64,000 nucleotides of DNA from Paraburkholderia domus (GCF_905220705.1 NZ_CAJNAT010000006.1:248001-312000); one strand, 5' to 3'; counted from the first letter of the stretch, positions 16,714 to 26,911 are shown. Notes: generated by a model from the sequence alone, not told the origin. Program-made: numbers and translations.

Positions 16714-17736
16714 CTAAACACTACAAGCAGTCCCCCCCGAAGCCGCAATCTCCCGCGCGGCCTTAGCCCCCTCAACCTGCAACAAAGTCGGCAACGAAAC
16801 GCCATTCTTTGCAGCCGTGACCTCGGCGAGAATCGAAACAGCAATTTCAGGCGGCGTGCGGCTGCCAATATAAATCCCGACCGGCCCATGCAGCCGGGCC
16901 AACTCGGCATCGTTCAGATCGAACTCTTTCAGCCGCTCGCGCCGCGCCTGATTATTCCTTCTCGACCCCAAAGCGCCGACATAAAAAGCCGGTGTCTTCA
17001 ACGCCTCCATCAAAGCGAGATCATCCAGCTTCGGATCATGCGTCAGCGCAATCACCGCGCACCGTTCATCAAGCTTCATCTCGATGACCGTATCGTCCGG
17101 CATCGTCCGCACGATCTTCGTGCCGGGAATACTCCACTCCTCGGTGTACTCCTCGCGCGGATCGCACACGGTGACCTGGTAATCGAGCCCGACAGCGATG
17201 TTGCATAGATAGCGCGACAGCTGCCCCGCGCCGATCACGAGCATCCGGTAACGCGGTCCGTGAATCGTCAGCAGACGCTCGCCGTCGAAATGCACGCCGT
17301 CTGTCGCCTGCGCCGCGTCGAGCCGCACCGCGCCCGTCACCATGTCGACTTCGCGTGCCACCAGACGGCCGTCCTCTACGGCATGGCACAACTCGGCAAT
17401 GCCGCTTTGCGGCGTCAAAGGCTCCAGCACGAGTTGGATCGTGCCGCCGCAAGGCAGGCCGAAGCGATGCGCTTCTTCAGCCGTAATGCCGTACTTCACC
17501 GCCTCCGGGCGTGTCTGCTCGATGCCCTTCTGCCGCACGCGCTCGATCAGGTCGTCTTCGATGCAGCCGCCCGATACCGAACCCACTACGAGTCCGTCGT
17601 CTCGCACCGCGAGCATCGCGCCCTCCGGACGCGGCGACGAGCCCCAGGTCTTCACCACCGTTACCAGTAGCGCGCGATGTCCCTCGTCCAGCCAACGTGC
17701 ACTGGACTTCAGAACTTCGAGATCCACGCTTTCCAT
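16714..17736 (-). CDS. XdhC/CoxI family molybdenum-cofactor maturation protein
   Basis: A 340-residue protein of the XdhC/CoxI family, which delivers and sulfurates Mo cofactor for molybdenum hydroxylases. The N-terminal domain shows SVSGGCIEDDLI and GLPCGGTI with conserved cysteines. The C-terminal Rossmann domain begins RMLVIGAGQLSRYL near residue 165, with YVGALGSRRNN and GPVGIYIGSRTP later. It is the last gene of the cox cluster; its start overlaps the end of coxG by 28 bases, which implies coupling. Its role here is presumably to activate the CoxL-type subunit encoded upstream. Confidence 0.9.
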   Translation of the reverse strand: MESVDLEVLKSSARWLDEGHRALLVTVVKTWGSSPRPEGAMLAVRDDGLVVGSVSGGCIEDDLIERVRQKGIEQTRPEAVKYGITAEEAHRFGLPCGGTIQLVLEPLTPQSGIAELCHAVEDGRLVAREVDMVTGAVRLDAAQATDGVHFDGERLLTIHGPRYRMLVIGAGQLSRYLCNIAVGLDYQVTVCDPREEYTEEWSIPGTKIVRTMPDDTVIEMKLDERCAVIALTHDPKLDDLALMEALKTPAFYVGALGSRRNNQARRERLKEFDLNDAELARLHGPVGIYIGSRTPPEIAVSILAEVTAAKNGVSLPTLLQVEGAKAAREIAASGGTACSV

Positions 17737-18305
17737 GATTTCTTCCTTTTTGTTCCGTCACCGCCGGACTCAGTGTCCGCAGCTTCATCCAATTCCGTAT
17801 TTTGCGCCGCCGCTTCAGTTGCTGCAGTGACCCCGTCATCCGCGGCCGTTGCGCCGTCTGTGTCGCCGCCGACCTGCGCGATAAAGCGCTTGAAAAATTC
17901 GCCCGCGAGTTTACGCGCCGCACCGTCGACCAGCCGGGAACCGATCTGTGCGAGCTTGCCACCGACCTGGGCAGTTGCCGTGTACGTGAGCCTAGTTGCG
18001 GCCTCGCCTTCTGGTTCGAGCGTGACGTGCGTGTTGCCCTTGCCGAAGCCTGCTGCGCCACCCTGACCTTCGAAAACGATGGTGTAGGTGTTCGGCGCCT
18101 CGATGTCGGTCAGCAGCATACGCCCTTTGAAGCGCGCCTTCACCGGACCGACCGATGCGCTCAGCACCACCGCGTACGCATTTTCGCCATCCGCGTCGAT
18201 GCTTTCGCAGCCGGGAATGCAAGCACGCAGGATTCCAGTATCGTTCAGCGCGTCCCATGCGCGCTGCTGCGAAACCGGCAGCATATGGGTTTCACTCAAT
18301 TCCAT
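17709..18305 (-). CDS. coxG: CoxG-like protein (CO dehydrogenase subunit G, SRPBCC fold)
   Basis: A 198-residue protein of the CoxG group with a START/SRPBCC ligand-binding fold over residues 1-145 (ELSETHMLPVSQQRAWDAL, IPGCESID, GGKLAQIGSRLVDGAARK). The C-terminal ~50 residues are low-complexity acidic and Ala-rich and end in a basic KRKKSWKAW patch. In Oligotropha, CoxG recruits or anchors CO dehydrogenase at the membrane. It overlaps the coxE-type gene by 10 bases and the XdhC-type gene by 28, so it is inside one transcript. Confidence 0.88.
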   Translation of the reverse strand: MELSETHMLPVSQQRAWDALNDTGILRACIPGCESIDADGENAYAVVLSASVGPVKARFKGRMLLTDIEAPNTYTIVFEGQGGAAGFGKGNTHVTLEPEGEAATRLTYTATAQVGGKLAQIGSRLVDGAARKLAGEFFKRFIAQVGGDTDGATAADDGVTAATEAAAQNTELDEAADTESGGDGTKRKKSWKAWISKF

Positions 18306-19549
18306 GGCATTGCTCCTGCGCGCGTCGTGGCAGATACGGCGAGACGAGGCGCGCGCGTGAGTTGCGCGAGATCGCGGCCGAACGCTGCCAGACTGTCCAG
18401 ATTATGAACGGGGCGATGCGCGTCGACATACGGCAGGATTGCCTGCACGCCGCGCGCTTTCGGTGAAAAACCGCTGAAACGCAGCAGCGGGTTGAGCCAC
18501 ACGATACGGTGTGCGAAGCGGCGCAGGCGGGCCATTTCGGTGTCGAGCACGTCGATCGCTTCGTGATCGAGGCCGTCGGTGACGAGCAGCACTGTGGCTC
18601 TGCCGCTCAGCACGCGACGTGCCCAGCGTCGGTTGAATTCGGCGAGCGCTGCGCCGATTCGTGTGCCGCCTGACCAGTCGACCACCTGTTCGGTGAGCGT
18701 CGCGATCGCCACGTCGGGATCGCGCTCGCGCAGCGCGCGCGTCGCGTTCGTCAGGCGCGTGCCGAAAAGGAACACTTGCAGGCGCTCGCGCGATTGCAGA
18801 AGCGCGTGGCAGAAGTACAGCACCGCGCGCGAATAGTTGCTCATCGAGCCGGAGATATCGAGCAGCAGCACCAATGGCGGTTTACGTTCCACTACCGCGC
18901 GATACTTCCACACGGTCCAGTCGCCACCCGCGCGCACAGCGTGCCGGGCGCTTGCGCGTAAATCCGCATGCGTGCCGTGCGAGGCTGCCTTCAGGCGGCG
19001 TGTCGGTTCAGTGGCAAGCCGCAGACGCTGGCCGCGGATCAGATGCCGCAACGTGCGCCATTCGTCAGCGGAAAGCGTGTCGAAATCGCGATGACGCAGC
19101 CGTTCTTCGGCACTGAAGGTGACGTGCGCGTGCAGTTCGTGTTGTTCGGTTTCCTGTGGCGCCTTGCTGTGCGGCGAGGGCGGCGTGCGTACGGCAAGTG
19201 CGTCGGCGAGACGGTTGTTGCGTTTGGGCGGCGGCAGACCATCGCGGACTTTCGGCAGCAGCAGCGCGCGCAGCTTGCCTTCCCAATCCGGGTCGCGCCA
19301 GAACAGATCGAAGGCGGCGTTGAAGAGGTCACGTTCGTCCGGCGCACAGACCAATAGCGCGGCCAGCGCGGCGCGTACATCGTCGCGGCGGCCGAGGTCG
19401 ACCCAGTGCAGTGCGGCGAGTGCATCGACGGCTTGTGCCGGCGACATCGGCAAGCCCGCGCCGCGCAGCACGCGTACAAAGTGCACGACGTTGCGAGCCA
19501 GTGTGGGCGTATCGTTCGGTGCGGCCAACGTGTCGACGGAGGTGGTCAT
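18296..19549 (-). CDS. coxE: CoxE-like von Willebrand factor A domain protein
   Basis: A 417-residue protein from the ATG at 19549 (MTTSVDTLAAPND); a longer frame exists but the family begins near here. It is the CoxE partner of the CoxD ATPase in assembling the Mo/Cu or Mo site of CO-dehydrogenase-type enzymes. The C-terminal vWA domain shows a MIDAS motif in LLDISGSMSNYS (near residue 245), a second motif GGTRIGAALAEF and LLVTDGLDHE. The N-terminal half is helical and charged. It starts five bases after the coxD stop. Confidence 0.9.
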   Translation of the reverse strand: MTTSVDTLAAPNDTPTLARNVVHFVRVLRGAGLPMSPAQAVDALAALHWVDLGRRDDVRAALAALLVCAPDERDLFNAAFDLFWRDPDWEGKLRALLLPKVRDGLPPPKRNNRLADALAVRTPPSPHSKAPQETEQHELHAHVTFSAEERLRHRDFDTLSADEWRTLRHLIRGQRLRLATEPTRRLKAASHGTHADLRASARHAVRAGGDWTVWKYRAVVERKPPLVLLLDISGSMSNYSRAVLYFCHALLQSRERLQVFLFGTRLTNATRALRERDPDVAIATLTEQVVDWSGGTRIGAALAEFNRRWARRVLSGRATVLLVTDGLDHEAIDVLDTEMARLRRFAHRIVWLNPLLRFSGFSPKARGVQAILPYVDAHRPVHNLDSLAAFGRDLAQLTRAPRLAVSATTRAGAMPWN

Positions 19550-19554
19550 CGCTG

Positions 19555-20442
19555 TTATCCCGGCACCGCGAGACATTGTGCGATCTGCGCGGCATCGACG
19601 CGCGCCAGATCGTCCTGATACTTGAGCAGCACACCCAGGGTGTTTTGCACAGATTGCGGATCGAGTTCCGTCACCGATAGCGCTTCCAAAGCGCGACACC
19701 AGTCGATCGTTTCGGCGATGCCGGGTGCCTTGAACAGATCCATGCCGCGTAGCCGATGCACGAAATCGACCGCGCGCCGTTGCAATTCTGCCGATGTTTG
19801 CGGCGCACGCGCGGCGACGATTTCCAGTTCACGATCGCGCTCGGGATAGCCGATCCATTGATACAGACAACGGCGCTTCAACGCGTCGTGTACTTCGCGT
19901 GTCCGGTTCGACGTCATCACAACCAGCGGCGGCCGCGCCGCACGAACTGTGCCGTACTCGGGAATCGATACCTGGAAGTCCGAAAGCAGCTCCAGCAGAA
20001 AGGCTTCGAACGGTTCATCGGCGCGGTCGATCTCGTCGATCAGCAGCACGCGCTGTGCGCCCGGATGATTTTCATCGGGCATCAGCGCTTGCAGCAGCGG
20101 ACGCTTCAGCAGGAATTCGCTGCGATAGAGCGTGTCGTTGCCGGGCCGCTCGCCAGCGGCTTCAGCCAGACGCAGCGCCATGATCTGACGTGGGTAGTCC
20201 CATTCGTAAAGCGCGCTGGCCGTATCGAGTCCTTCGTAGCATTGCAGCCGCAGCATCGACGTGCCGAGCATGCCCGCCGCAGCTTTGGCGAGTTCGGTCT
20301 TGCCGACGCCCGGCTCGCCTTCGACAAACAACGGCCGCTCCATGCGCAGTGCGAGATACAACGCGGTCGCGAGCTCGCGGCTTGCGAAGTAGTTTTGGGC
20401 GGCGAGTTGCGCGAGGGTGTCGTCGATTGAAGCAGGCTGCAT
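19555..20442 (-). CDS. coxD: CoxD-like MoxR family AAA+ ATPase
   Basis: A 295-residue AAA+ chaperone of the MoxR family, starting MQPASIDDTLAQLAAQNYF at 20442. Walker A is GEPGVGKTE (near residue 41), Walker B is LLIDEIDRAD, and sensor 1 is MTSNRTREVHDALKRR, which includes the arginine finger region. In Oligotropha, CoxD unfolds apo-CoxL so that the active-site metal and sulfur can be installed, working with the vWA protein CoxE encoded next to it. A gap of about 150 bases separates it from the coxM gene. Confidence 0.9.
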   Translation of the reverse strand: MQPASIDDTLAQLAAQNYFASRELATALYLALRMERPLFVEGEPGVGKTELAKAAAGMLGTSMLRLQCYEGLDTASALYEWDYPRQIMALRLAEAAGERPGNDTLYRSEFLLKRPLLQALMPDENHPGAQRVLLIDEIDRADEPFEAFLLELLSDFQVSIPEYGTVRAARPPLVVMTSNRTREVHDALKRRCLYQWIGYPERDRELEIVAARAPQTSAELQRRAVDFVHRLRGMDLFKAPGIAETIDWCRALEALSVTELDPQSVQNTLGVLLKYQDDLARVDAAQIAQCLAVPG

Positions 20443-20594
20443 GGCGTTCCTGAATCTGCACGGTGAAACGAGTGAGGCGCGAGACGGCGCGGCCGCGGCG
20501 CGACGGATGAAAAAACCATGACCGCGGCGGGCCGGGAACGCGGCTGACGTGCCACGCCGAGGCATGTCATGTCAGCCGCTAACCGCAAGCATCG

Positions 20595-21392
20595 CTAACC
20601 GTTTGCTTTCGTCACCGCGCGCGCGGTCAGCACCGGAATCAGATGCGCGCGATATTCGGCGCTCGCGTGCATGTCGGTGTTCAGGTCGGAGTCGGATACG
20701 GTCACCGCCCGCGCGGCCTCGGGCGTGAAATTCGCCGATAGCGCGCTTTCCAGTTCCGGCACGCGAAATACCGAAGACGCCGCACCTGTCACCGCGACGC
20801 GCACACCGCTCGCGAACTTCGCGACGAAGACGCCGACCAACGCAAAGTGCGACGCCGGATTCTCGAATTTCACGTAGGCCGCGCGTTCGGGCACCGGAAA
20901 CTCGACGGCCACGATCAGCTCGTCAGGCGCCAACGCGGTCTCATACATGCCGACGAAGAAATCCTTCGACGAAATCCGTCGCCGATCGGTGACGATGGTC
21001 GCGTCCAAGGCCATCGCCGCAGACGGATAGCAGGCGGCCGGATCGTTGTTCGCGAGCGAGCCGCCGATGGTGCCGAGCGCGCGCACCTGGCGATCGCCGA
21101 TGTGTCCGGCGAGATCCGCGAGCGCCGGCAGCGCGCGACGAACCTCGGCATGATCGGCGACGTCCGCATGGCAAACGGCGGCGCCGATTGTCACCTTGCC
21201 GGCATCGACGGCGATCGACTTGAGCGCCGGAATCCGCGTCACGTCGATCAGCTGCGACGGCTGTGCGAGCCGCAGGCGCATGGTCGGTAGAAGGCTTTGT
21301 CCGCCGGCAAGAAACTTCGCGTTGCTGTCGGCAGCGATGGCTGCGGCGGCCGCTTTCGGATCCGTCGCGCGTTGATACTCGAATGAATACAT
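20595..21392 (-). CDS. coxM: CoxM-like FAD-binding medium subunit
   Basis: A 265-residue flavoprotein subunit that passes electrons from the Fe-S subunit to FAD. It starts MYSFEYQRATDPKAA at 21392. FAD-binding motifs are visible as AGGQSLLPTM (about residues 32-41) and TIGGSLANNDPA (about 108-119), both hallmarks of the FAD_binding_5 fold. The CO-dehydrogenase C-terminal domain starts near residue 175. It follows coxL by 22 bases on the same strand. Its length is a little under the 280-290 typical of CoxM. Confidence 0.9.
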   Translation of the reverse strand: MYSFEYQRATDPKAAAAAIAADSNAKFLAGGQSLLPTMRLRLAQPSQLIDVTRIPALKSIAVDAGKVTIGAAVCHADVADHAEVRRALPALADLAGHIGDRQVRALGTIGGSLANNDPAACYPSAAMALDATIVTDRRRISSKDFFVGMYETALAPDELIVAVEFPVPERAAYVKFENPASHFALVGVFVAKFASGVRVAVTGAASSVFRVPELESALSANFTPEAARAVTVSDSDLNTDMHASAEYRAHLIPVLTARAVTKANG

Positions 21393-21414
21393 GTCGAATG
21401 CTCCGCTCAGGATC

Positions 21415-23796
21415 TCAGTGGGGTTGCTTGGCAGCATGGATCGCGGACCACACGCGATGCGGCGTCGCCGGCATTTGCAGGTCGGTCACGCCGAGCGGCG
21501 CGAGCGCGTCGAGGATCGCGTTGATGACCGCCGGTGGCGAGCCGATCGCGCCTGCCTCGCCGCAGCCTTTAACGCCGAGCGGATTGTGCGTGCACGGCGT
21601 GCCCTTCGCGGTTTCGACGGTGAAGTTCGGCAGATCGGACGCATGCGGCATTGCGTAGTCCATATAAGAGCCGGACAGCAACTGGCCGCTTTCATTGTCG
21701 TACACGCAGCGCTCCAGCATGGCCTGCCCGATACCCTGAGCGAGCCCGCCATGCACCTGGCCTTCGACGATCATCGGATTGATCACGTTGCCGAAATCGT
21801 CGACCGCCGTGAACTGCTGGATGCGGCACACGCCAGTTTCCGGATCGACCTCGACTTCGCAGATGTACGAACCCGCCGGATAGGTGAAGTTGCTTGGATC
21901 GTAGAACGCGCTTTCTTCGAGACCCGGTTCGAGCACGTCGAGCGGATAGTTGTGCGGCACATACGCGGCGAGCGAGATGTCGGCGAAGGCCTTGGTGCGG
22001 TCGGTGCCGGCGACGCGGAACACGCCGTCCTTGAACTCGATGTCTTCCGCTGCGGCTTCCAGCAGATGCGCGGCGATTTTCTTCGCCTTGGCTTCGATCT
22101 TGTCGAGCGCCTTCATGATCGCCGAGCCGCCGACCGCGATCGAGCGCGAGCCGTAGGTGCCCATACCGAACGGAATGCGGCCGGTGTCGCCGTGAACGAT
22201 TTCCACGCTTTCCAGCGCAATGCCGAGCCGGTCCGCGACGACTTGCGCGAAGGTTGTCTCATGCCCCTGGCCGTGACTGTGCGAGCCGGTGAACACGGTG
22301 ACGGAACCCGTCGGATGCACGCGAATCTGGCCGACTTCGAAAAGCCCGGCTCGGGCGCCGAGCGCACCCGCGATGTTCGACGGCGCCAGACCACAGGCTT
22401 CGATGTAGCACGAGTAGCCGAGGCCGCGCAGCTTGCCGTTCTTTTCGGATTCCTGCTTGCGCGCAGCAAAGCCTTTGACGTCGGCGAGTTCGAGCGCACG
22501 GCTTAGCGTGGCCTCGTAGTCGCCGGTATCGTAGGTGAGGCCGACCGGCGTGGCATACGGAAACGTGCGGATGAAATTGCGGCGGCGGATTTCGGCCGGA
22601 TCGAGCTTCATCTCGCGCGCGGCGGTTTCGACCAGACGCTCGACGACATACGTCGCTTCCGGACGGCCTGCGCCGCGGTAGGCGTCAACCGGGACGGTGT
22701 TGGTGAAGACCGCTTTCACCTCGGCGTAGATGGCGGGCGTCGCGTATTGGCCGGCGAGCAGCGTCGCGTACAGGATGGTGGGCACGCTCGACGCGAAGGT
22801 CGACAGATACGCGCCCATGTTGGCGGTCGTATGAATGCGCATCGCGAGGAACTTGCCGTCGGCGTCCATGGCCAGTTCGGCCTTGGTGACGTGGTCGCGG
22901 CCGTGCGCGTCGGACACGAAGGCTTCCGAGCGCTCCGCTGTCCATTTGATCGGACGGCGAATTTTCTTCGATGCCCACGTCAGCGCAACGTCTTCGGCGT
23001 ACAGGAAAATCTTCGACCCGAAGCCGCCGCCGACATCCGGCGCGATGACACGCAGTTTCGATTCCGGCAGCGACAGCACGAAAGCGGCCATCAACAGGCG
23101 CTCCACGTGCGGATTCTGATTCGCGACGTAGAGCGTGTAGCTGTCGTCCTGCACCGAGTAGCTCGCGTTGACCGCGCGCGGTTCGATCGCGTTCGGGATC
23201 AGGCGGTTGTTGACGATGTCCAGCGTGGTGACGTGCGCGGCTTTCGCGAAGGCGGCGTCGGTCGCGGCTTTGTCGCCGTGGCCCCAGTTGTAGCAGACGT
23301 TGTCCGGCACTTCGTCGTGAACCGCGGCCTGGCCCGGATCGGCGGCGTGCGCGGTGTCGACCACGGCCGGCAGCACGTCGTAATCGACCTCGATCAGTTC
23401 GGCGGCGTCTTTCGCGGCCTTGATCGAATCGGCGATGACGAGCGCGACCTGATCGCCGACGTGGCGCGCTTTCGTGTGCGCGATGATCGGGTGCGGCGGC
23501 TCGTTCATCGGCTTGCCGTCGGTGCTGTGGATCAGCCAGCCGCACGGCAGTCCGCCGACGTTGTCCGCGGCCATGTCCGCGCCGGTGAAGATTGCGACGA
23601 CGCCTGGCGACTGTTTGGCCGCAGTGGTGTCGATGCTGTTGATTTTTGCGTGCGCGTGCGGCGAACGCAGGAAGACCGCGTAGGTTTGCTGCGGCAGGAC
23701 GATGTCGTCGGTGTACTGACCGTTGCCGGTGAGGAAGCGATAGTCTTCCTTACGTTCGACGGACGTGCCGATGAGGTGGGTGTCGGGTGCGTTCAT
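21415..23796 (-). CDS. coxL: CoxL-like molybdopterin subunit of a form II CO-dehydrogenase-type hydroxylase
   Basis: A 793-residue large subunit carrying the Mo-pterin cytosine dinucleotide site of the xanthine-oxidase superfamily. The active-site loop reads AYRGAGR at residues 372-378, the form II signature. True form I CO dehydrogenases have AYxCSFR with the copper-binding Cys, which is absent here. The catalytic Glu is E747 in [17 protein letters not shown] (about residues 255-262) binds the cofactor. A GAGGAGA site precedes the ATG. The real substrate may be a purine, aldehyde or other compound rather than CO. Confidence 0.92.
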   Translation of the reverse strand: MNAPDTHLIGTSVERKEDYRFLTGNGQYTDDIVLPQQTYAVFLRSPHAHAKINSIDTTAAKQSPGVVAIFTGADMAADNVGGLPCGWLIHSTDGKPMNEPPHPIIAHTKARHVGDQVALVIADSIKAAKDAAELIEVDYDVLPAVVDTAHAADPGQAAVHDEVPDNVCYNWGHGDKAATDAAFAKAAHVTTLDIVNNRLIPNAIEPRAVNASYSVQDDSYTLYVANQNPHVERLLMAAFVLSLPESKLRVIAPDVGGGFGSKIFLYAEDVALTWASKKIRRPIKWTAERSEAFVSDAHGRDHVTKAELAMDADGKFLAMRIHTTANMGAYLSTFASSVPTILYATLLAGQYATPAIYAEVKAVFTNTVPVDAYRGAGRPEATYVVERLVETAAREMKLDPAEIRRRNFIRTFPYATPVGLTYDTGDYEATLSRALELADVKGFAARKQESEKNGKLRGLGYSCYIEACGLAPSNIAGALGARAGLFEVGQIRVHPTGSVTVFTGSHSHGQGHETTFAQVVADRLGIALESVEIVHGDTGRIPFGMGTYGSRSIAVGGSAIMKALDKIEAKAKKIAAHLLEAAAEDIEFKDGVFRVAGTDRTKAFADISLAAYVPHNYPLDVLEPGLEESAFYDPSNFTYPAGSYICEVEVDPETGVCRIQQFTAVDDFGNVINPMIVEGQVHGGLAQGIGQAMLERCVYDNESGQLLSGSYMDYAMPHASDLPNFTVETAKGTPCTHNPLGVKGCGEAGAIGSPPAVINAILDALAPLGVTDLQMPATPHRVWSAIHAAKQPH

Positions 23797-23806
23797 CGTC
23801 GTCTCC

Positions 23807-24325
23807 TCAGGCAGTGGCTGGCGCAGTGGCCGCGGCGTTGGCGTTGGCCGTGCCGGCGGACTTCATGCCTTCGGCGCCTTCGAGCACTGCTTTGACGATG
23901 TTGTGATATCCCGTACAGCGGCACAGATTGCCGTCGAGTTGGGCGCGCACGTCGTCGCCGGTGAGATTGGGCTGACGCTCGACGAGCGAGATTGCGCTCA
24001 TCACCATGCCAGGCGTACAGAAACCACATTGCAGGCCGTGGCAGTGTTTGAAGGCGGCTTGCATCGGGTGCAGGGCGCCGTCTTTGGCGATCCCTTCGAT
24101 GGTAGTGATGTCTGCGCCTTCGGCCTGGACGGCGAGAATGTTGCAGGATTTGATCGCGCGGCCGTTCAGATGGACGGTGCACGCGCCGCACTGGGCGGTG
24201 TCGCAGCCGACGTGCGTGCCGGTGAGGCGCAGCTGATCGCGAAGGAACTGAACCAGCAGGGTGTTAGGGTCGATTGAGGCGCTGATGGGCGCGCCGTTCA
24301 CCGTCAGACTGATGCTGATCGCCAT
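23807..24325 (-). CDS. coxS: CoxS-like [2Fe-2S] small subunit
   Basis: A 172-residue iron-sulfur subunit and first gene of the cox cluster. The plant-ferredoxin-type cluster uses C41, C46, C49 and C61 ([13 protein letters not shown]). The second cluster uses C100, C103, C135 and C137 (QCGFCTPGM and NLCRCTGY). Both sets are intact. The last ~20 residues are Ala-rich. AAGGAGA sits at good spacing before the ATG at 24325. The order S-L-M is usual for form II enzymes. The promoter must lie between this gene and repeat copy B. Confidence 0.93.
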   Translation of the reverse strand: MAISISLTVNGAPISASIDPNTLLVQFLRDQLRLTGTHVGCDTAQCGACTVHLNGRAIKSCNILAVQAEGADITTIEGIAKDGALHPMQAAFKHCHGLQCGFCTPGMVMSAISLVERQPNLTGDDVRAQLDGNLCRCTGYHNIVKAVLEGAEGMKSAGTANANAAATAPATA

Positions 24326-24478
24326 GAAGTTGTCTCCTTATGGGGTGAAACCGGACCTTTGTTTTTTCCTGCCTTCAGCTGTCTGTTCGTGGGGTCCGAT
24401 GAGGGGGCTGCGGTTTTTTGCGGTTTTGCGGCTTTTTTATGGGTCTGCCGAAAAGTAAAGCACAAATTGTCTGGGGGC

Positions 24479-25510
24479 GCTATTGGGTTGTGTGCCTGCG
24501 GCGGTTGTTCGTTTGTTTGCCTATGGCGTTGGGCTTTGCTTGGTTTGGTTGCCTGCTCGGCGCTTTTTTCTGTATGCCTACGGCGTTGGCCTTTCCTTGA
24601 TTTCTTATCGGTCTATTGGCGTCGCCCCTGTGCGGGGCAGGCACCTACTTTTCTTTGCCTGCTGCAAAGAAAAGTAGGCAAAAGAAAGCAGCTCAAACCG
24701 CTAACTCTTAAGCGGGTCCCCCGCGCAGTTGCGGCAGTGGTGCATCTGGAATCCGTGCCCTCGCACTCTCAACGTCAGTGACAAAGGGCTCATCAGCTCC
24801 CACTCCGCACTGCGTGCGTCGCGGATGGGCCTGCATGGGAAACCTGGGGTTTCGGTCAAGAGCGGTGGGGCCATCGGCTTCGCCTCGGCGTGGAGGGACA
24901 GCAAAGGAAACCCGGGGCTTTGGTTGGGCGCGGTGGGAGTCATCGGCTTCGCCTCGGCGTGGAGAGGGCAGCAAAGGAAACTCGGGACTTCAGTTGAGAG
25001 CCGCGGTGGTCGTTGGCTTTACCGCGGCGGTATGCCGAAAAAGATATCGGTTTCGCGAAGTGCCACTTGGCGCTCCGGGCGGCTACCAAGCCGCAAAGGA
25101 TTACGTGCAGGTGTGAATTCGCACTTCGAATGAAGCGCCGACGCATGGCGGAACCGTTGGTGACGCGACGGCGAGCCACCGCGTCGAGTGAAGCCCGCGC
25201 GCGAACCCGCAGATGGCGCCAGGAAGTACCCTTCGGCGCGCGCAGCGCCGCCGGAAGTATGACGGCCTTGTCACCAGGGCGGAATGTGCGAGGGCACGGA
25301 TTCCAGATGCACCACTGCCCCCTCCGAGCCAGGGGACCCGCTTAAGAGTTGGCGGTTTGAGCTGCTTTCTTTTGCCTACTTTTCTTTGCAGCAGGCAAAG
25401 AAAAGTAGGTGCCTGCCCCGCACAGGGGCGACGCTAATAGACCACTAACAATTCAAGGAAAGGCCAACACCGCAAGCGCACAGACAAAACGCGCCCCGCA
25501 GGCAAAAAAC
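24479..25510. repeat. Non-coding inverted-arm repeat element, copy B
   Basis: This is the second copy of the element at 16 kb, in opposite interior orientation. The left arm (about 24479-24720) and right arm (about 25330-25510) carry the same hairpin with a 15-bp stem (24644-24678 and 25375-25409) and the same flanking blocks. The interior matches the reverse complement of copy A and has an extra part, including a tandem pair of units starting CATCGGCTTCGCCTCGGCG (near 24873 and 24940). The two copies enclose the whole cox cluster. No recombinase gene lies inside, and internal short frames look spurious. Confidence 0.85.
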
Positions 25511-25519
25511 CTCAAATTT

Positions 25520-26911
25520 TCATTTGGCCAACTTGGAATGCCGCCGCGAATAGCCAAAATAAATAACCATCCCAATCAGCAACCAGACCACAAACGCCAC
25601 CCAGGTCACAGCCTGAAGATTAACCATCAAAAACAGACACGAGGCGACAGCCAACACCGGCACCACCGGCACACCAGGGCACCGGAATGCCCGCGGCAAC
25701 TCAGGATGCGTTTTCCGCAAAACAAGAACCGCAATCGACACCATCGAAAACGCAGCCAACGTGCCGATATTGATCAACTCAGCCAGCACATTCAACGGCA
25801 CCAGCGCGCCAATCAGCCCGAAGAAAATCCCCACGAGCCACGTCGTAAAGAACGGTGTAGCAAACTTCGGATGCACCTTCGAAAGCTTCGCAGGCAACAA
25901 TCCATCCCGCGACATCGCGAAAATCACCCGCGTCTGGCCATAAGCCATCACCAGAATCACCGTCAACATGCCCAGCACAGCGCCGAGATCGATAAAACCG
26001 GCGACCCATTTCTGACCGGCTACCTGCAGCGCATACGACACCGGATGCGAAATGTTCGCAAACTGCGCCGACGGCACAATACCGGTGACCACGGCCGCCA
26101 CGGCCACGTACAGCACGGCGCACACGCCCAGCGACGCAATGATCCCAATCGGCAGATCGCGTTTCGGATCCTTGACTTCTTCCGCCGCGGAAGACACCGA
26201 ATCGAATCCAATAAAAGCGAAGAACATCACCGCAGCCGCGCCGAAGACGCCATTCCAGCCGTTCGGCATGAACGGATGCCAGTTCGCCGGCGTCACGTGG
26301 AAAACGCCCACGCCGATCACCAGCAGCACTACGATCACCTTGATCCCCACCATGATGTTGTTGATCCGCGCGGATTCACGCACGCCAAGCGACAGCAGTG
26401 CGGTGATCGCCATCATCACCAGGAACGCGGGCAGGTTGAACCACGTCTCGTGACCCGGCAAGGCGCCGGGGGCCGCCGTCAGCACGACCGGCAAGCTCAC
26501 GCCGAAGCCCGACAGCAGCGATTGCAGATAACCCGACCAGCCGACCGACACCGCTGACGTTGCCAGCCCATATTCGAGCATCAAGTCCCAGCCGATGATC
26601 CACGCGGCCAGTTCGCCGAGTGTCGCGTACGAATACGTGTAGATGGACCCCGCAACCGGAATCGTCGAAGCGAACTCGGCATAGGCAAGCGCGGCGAAAC
26701 CGCAGGCAATCGCCGCGATCAGGAACGAGACCATCAGCGCCGGGCCGGCCTGAACGGCGCCCGTGCCGGTCAGCACGAAAATGCCGGTGCCGATAATCGC
26801 GCCGACACCGAGGAAAGTCAGATCGAGCGCGCCGAGCGCCTTCTTCAGCCCGGCGTTCTGGGCGCTCGCGGCGATCATGTGCTCGACGCTTTTTTTGCGA
26901 AACAGGGACAT
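25520..26911 (-). CDS. APC superfamily amino-acid permease (cationic amino acid transporter-like)
   Basis: A 463-residue inner-membrane permease with about 12 helices. It starts MSLFRKKSVEHMIAAS. Helix 1 holds the APC substrate motif GVGAIIGTGIFVLTG (about residues 35-49). FIGFDSVSSAAEEVKDPKRDLP (near 230) and AMSRDGLLPA (near 325) are typical of the CAT/YfnA branch that imports amino acids. It is monocistronic and leftward; repeat copy B follows its 3' end 10 bases away and might act as its transcript end. The exact amino acid cannot be read from the sequence. Confidence 0.88.
   Translation of the reverse strand: MSLFRKKSVEHMIAASAQNAGLKKALGALDLTFLGVGAIIGTGIFVLTGTGAVQAGPALMVSFLIAAIACGFAALAYAEFASTIPVAGSIYTYSYATLGELAAWIIGWDLMLEYGLATSAVSVGWSGYLQSLLSGFGVSLPVVLTAAPGALPGHETWFNLPAFLVMMAITALLSLGVRESARINNIMVGIKVIVVLLVIGVGVFHVTPANWHPFMPNGWNGVFGAAAVMFFAFIGFDSVSSAAEEVKDPKRDLPIGIIASLGVCAVLYVAVAAVVTGIVPSAQFANISHPVSYALQVAGQKWVAGFIDLGAVLGMLTVILVMAYGQTRVIFAMSRDGLLPAKLSKVHPKFATPFFTTWLVGIFFGLIGALVPLNVLAELINIGTLAAFSMVSIAVLVLRKTHPELPRAFRCPGVPVVPVLAVASCLFLMVNLQAVTWVAFVVWLLIGMVIYFGYSRRHSKLAK

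Noticed and set aside
22747..23895. A 382-residue frame opposite coxL
   Set aside because: It is antisense to coxL, whose motifs are intact, and has the same Val/Arg/Asp-rich shadow composition.
16714..24325. Calling the cox cluster a true aerobic CO oxidation system
   Set aside because: CoxL has the form II loop AYRGAGR and lacks the Cys that binds copper in form I enzymes, so CO as main substrate is not supported.
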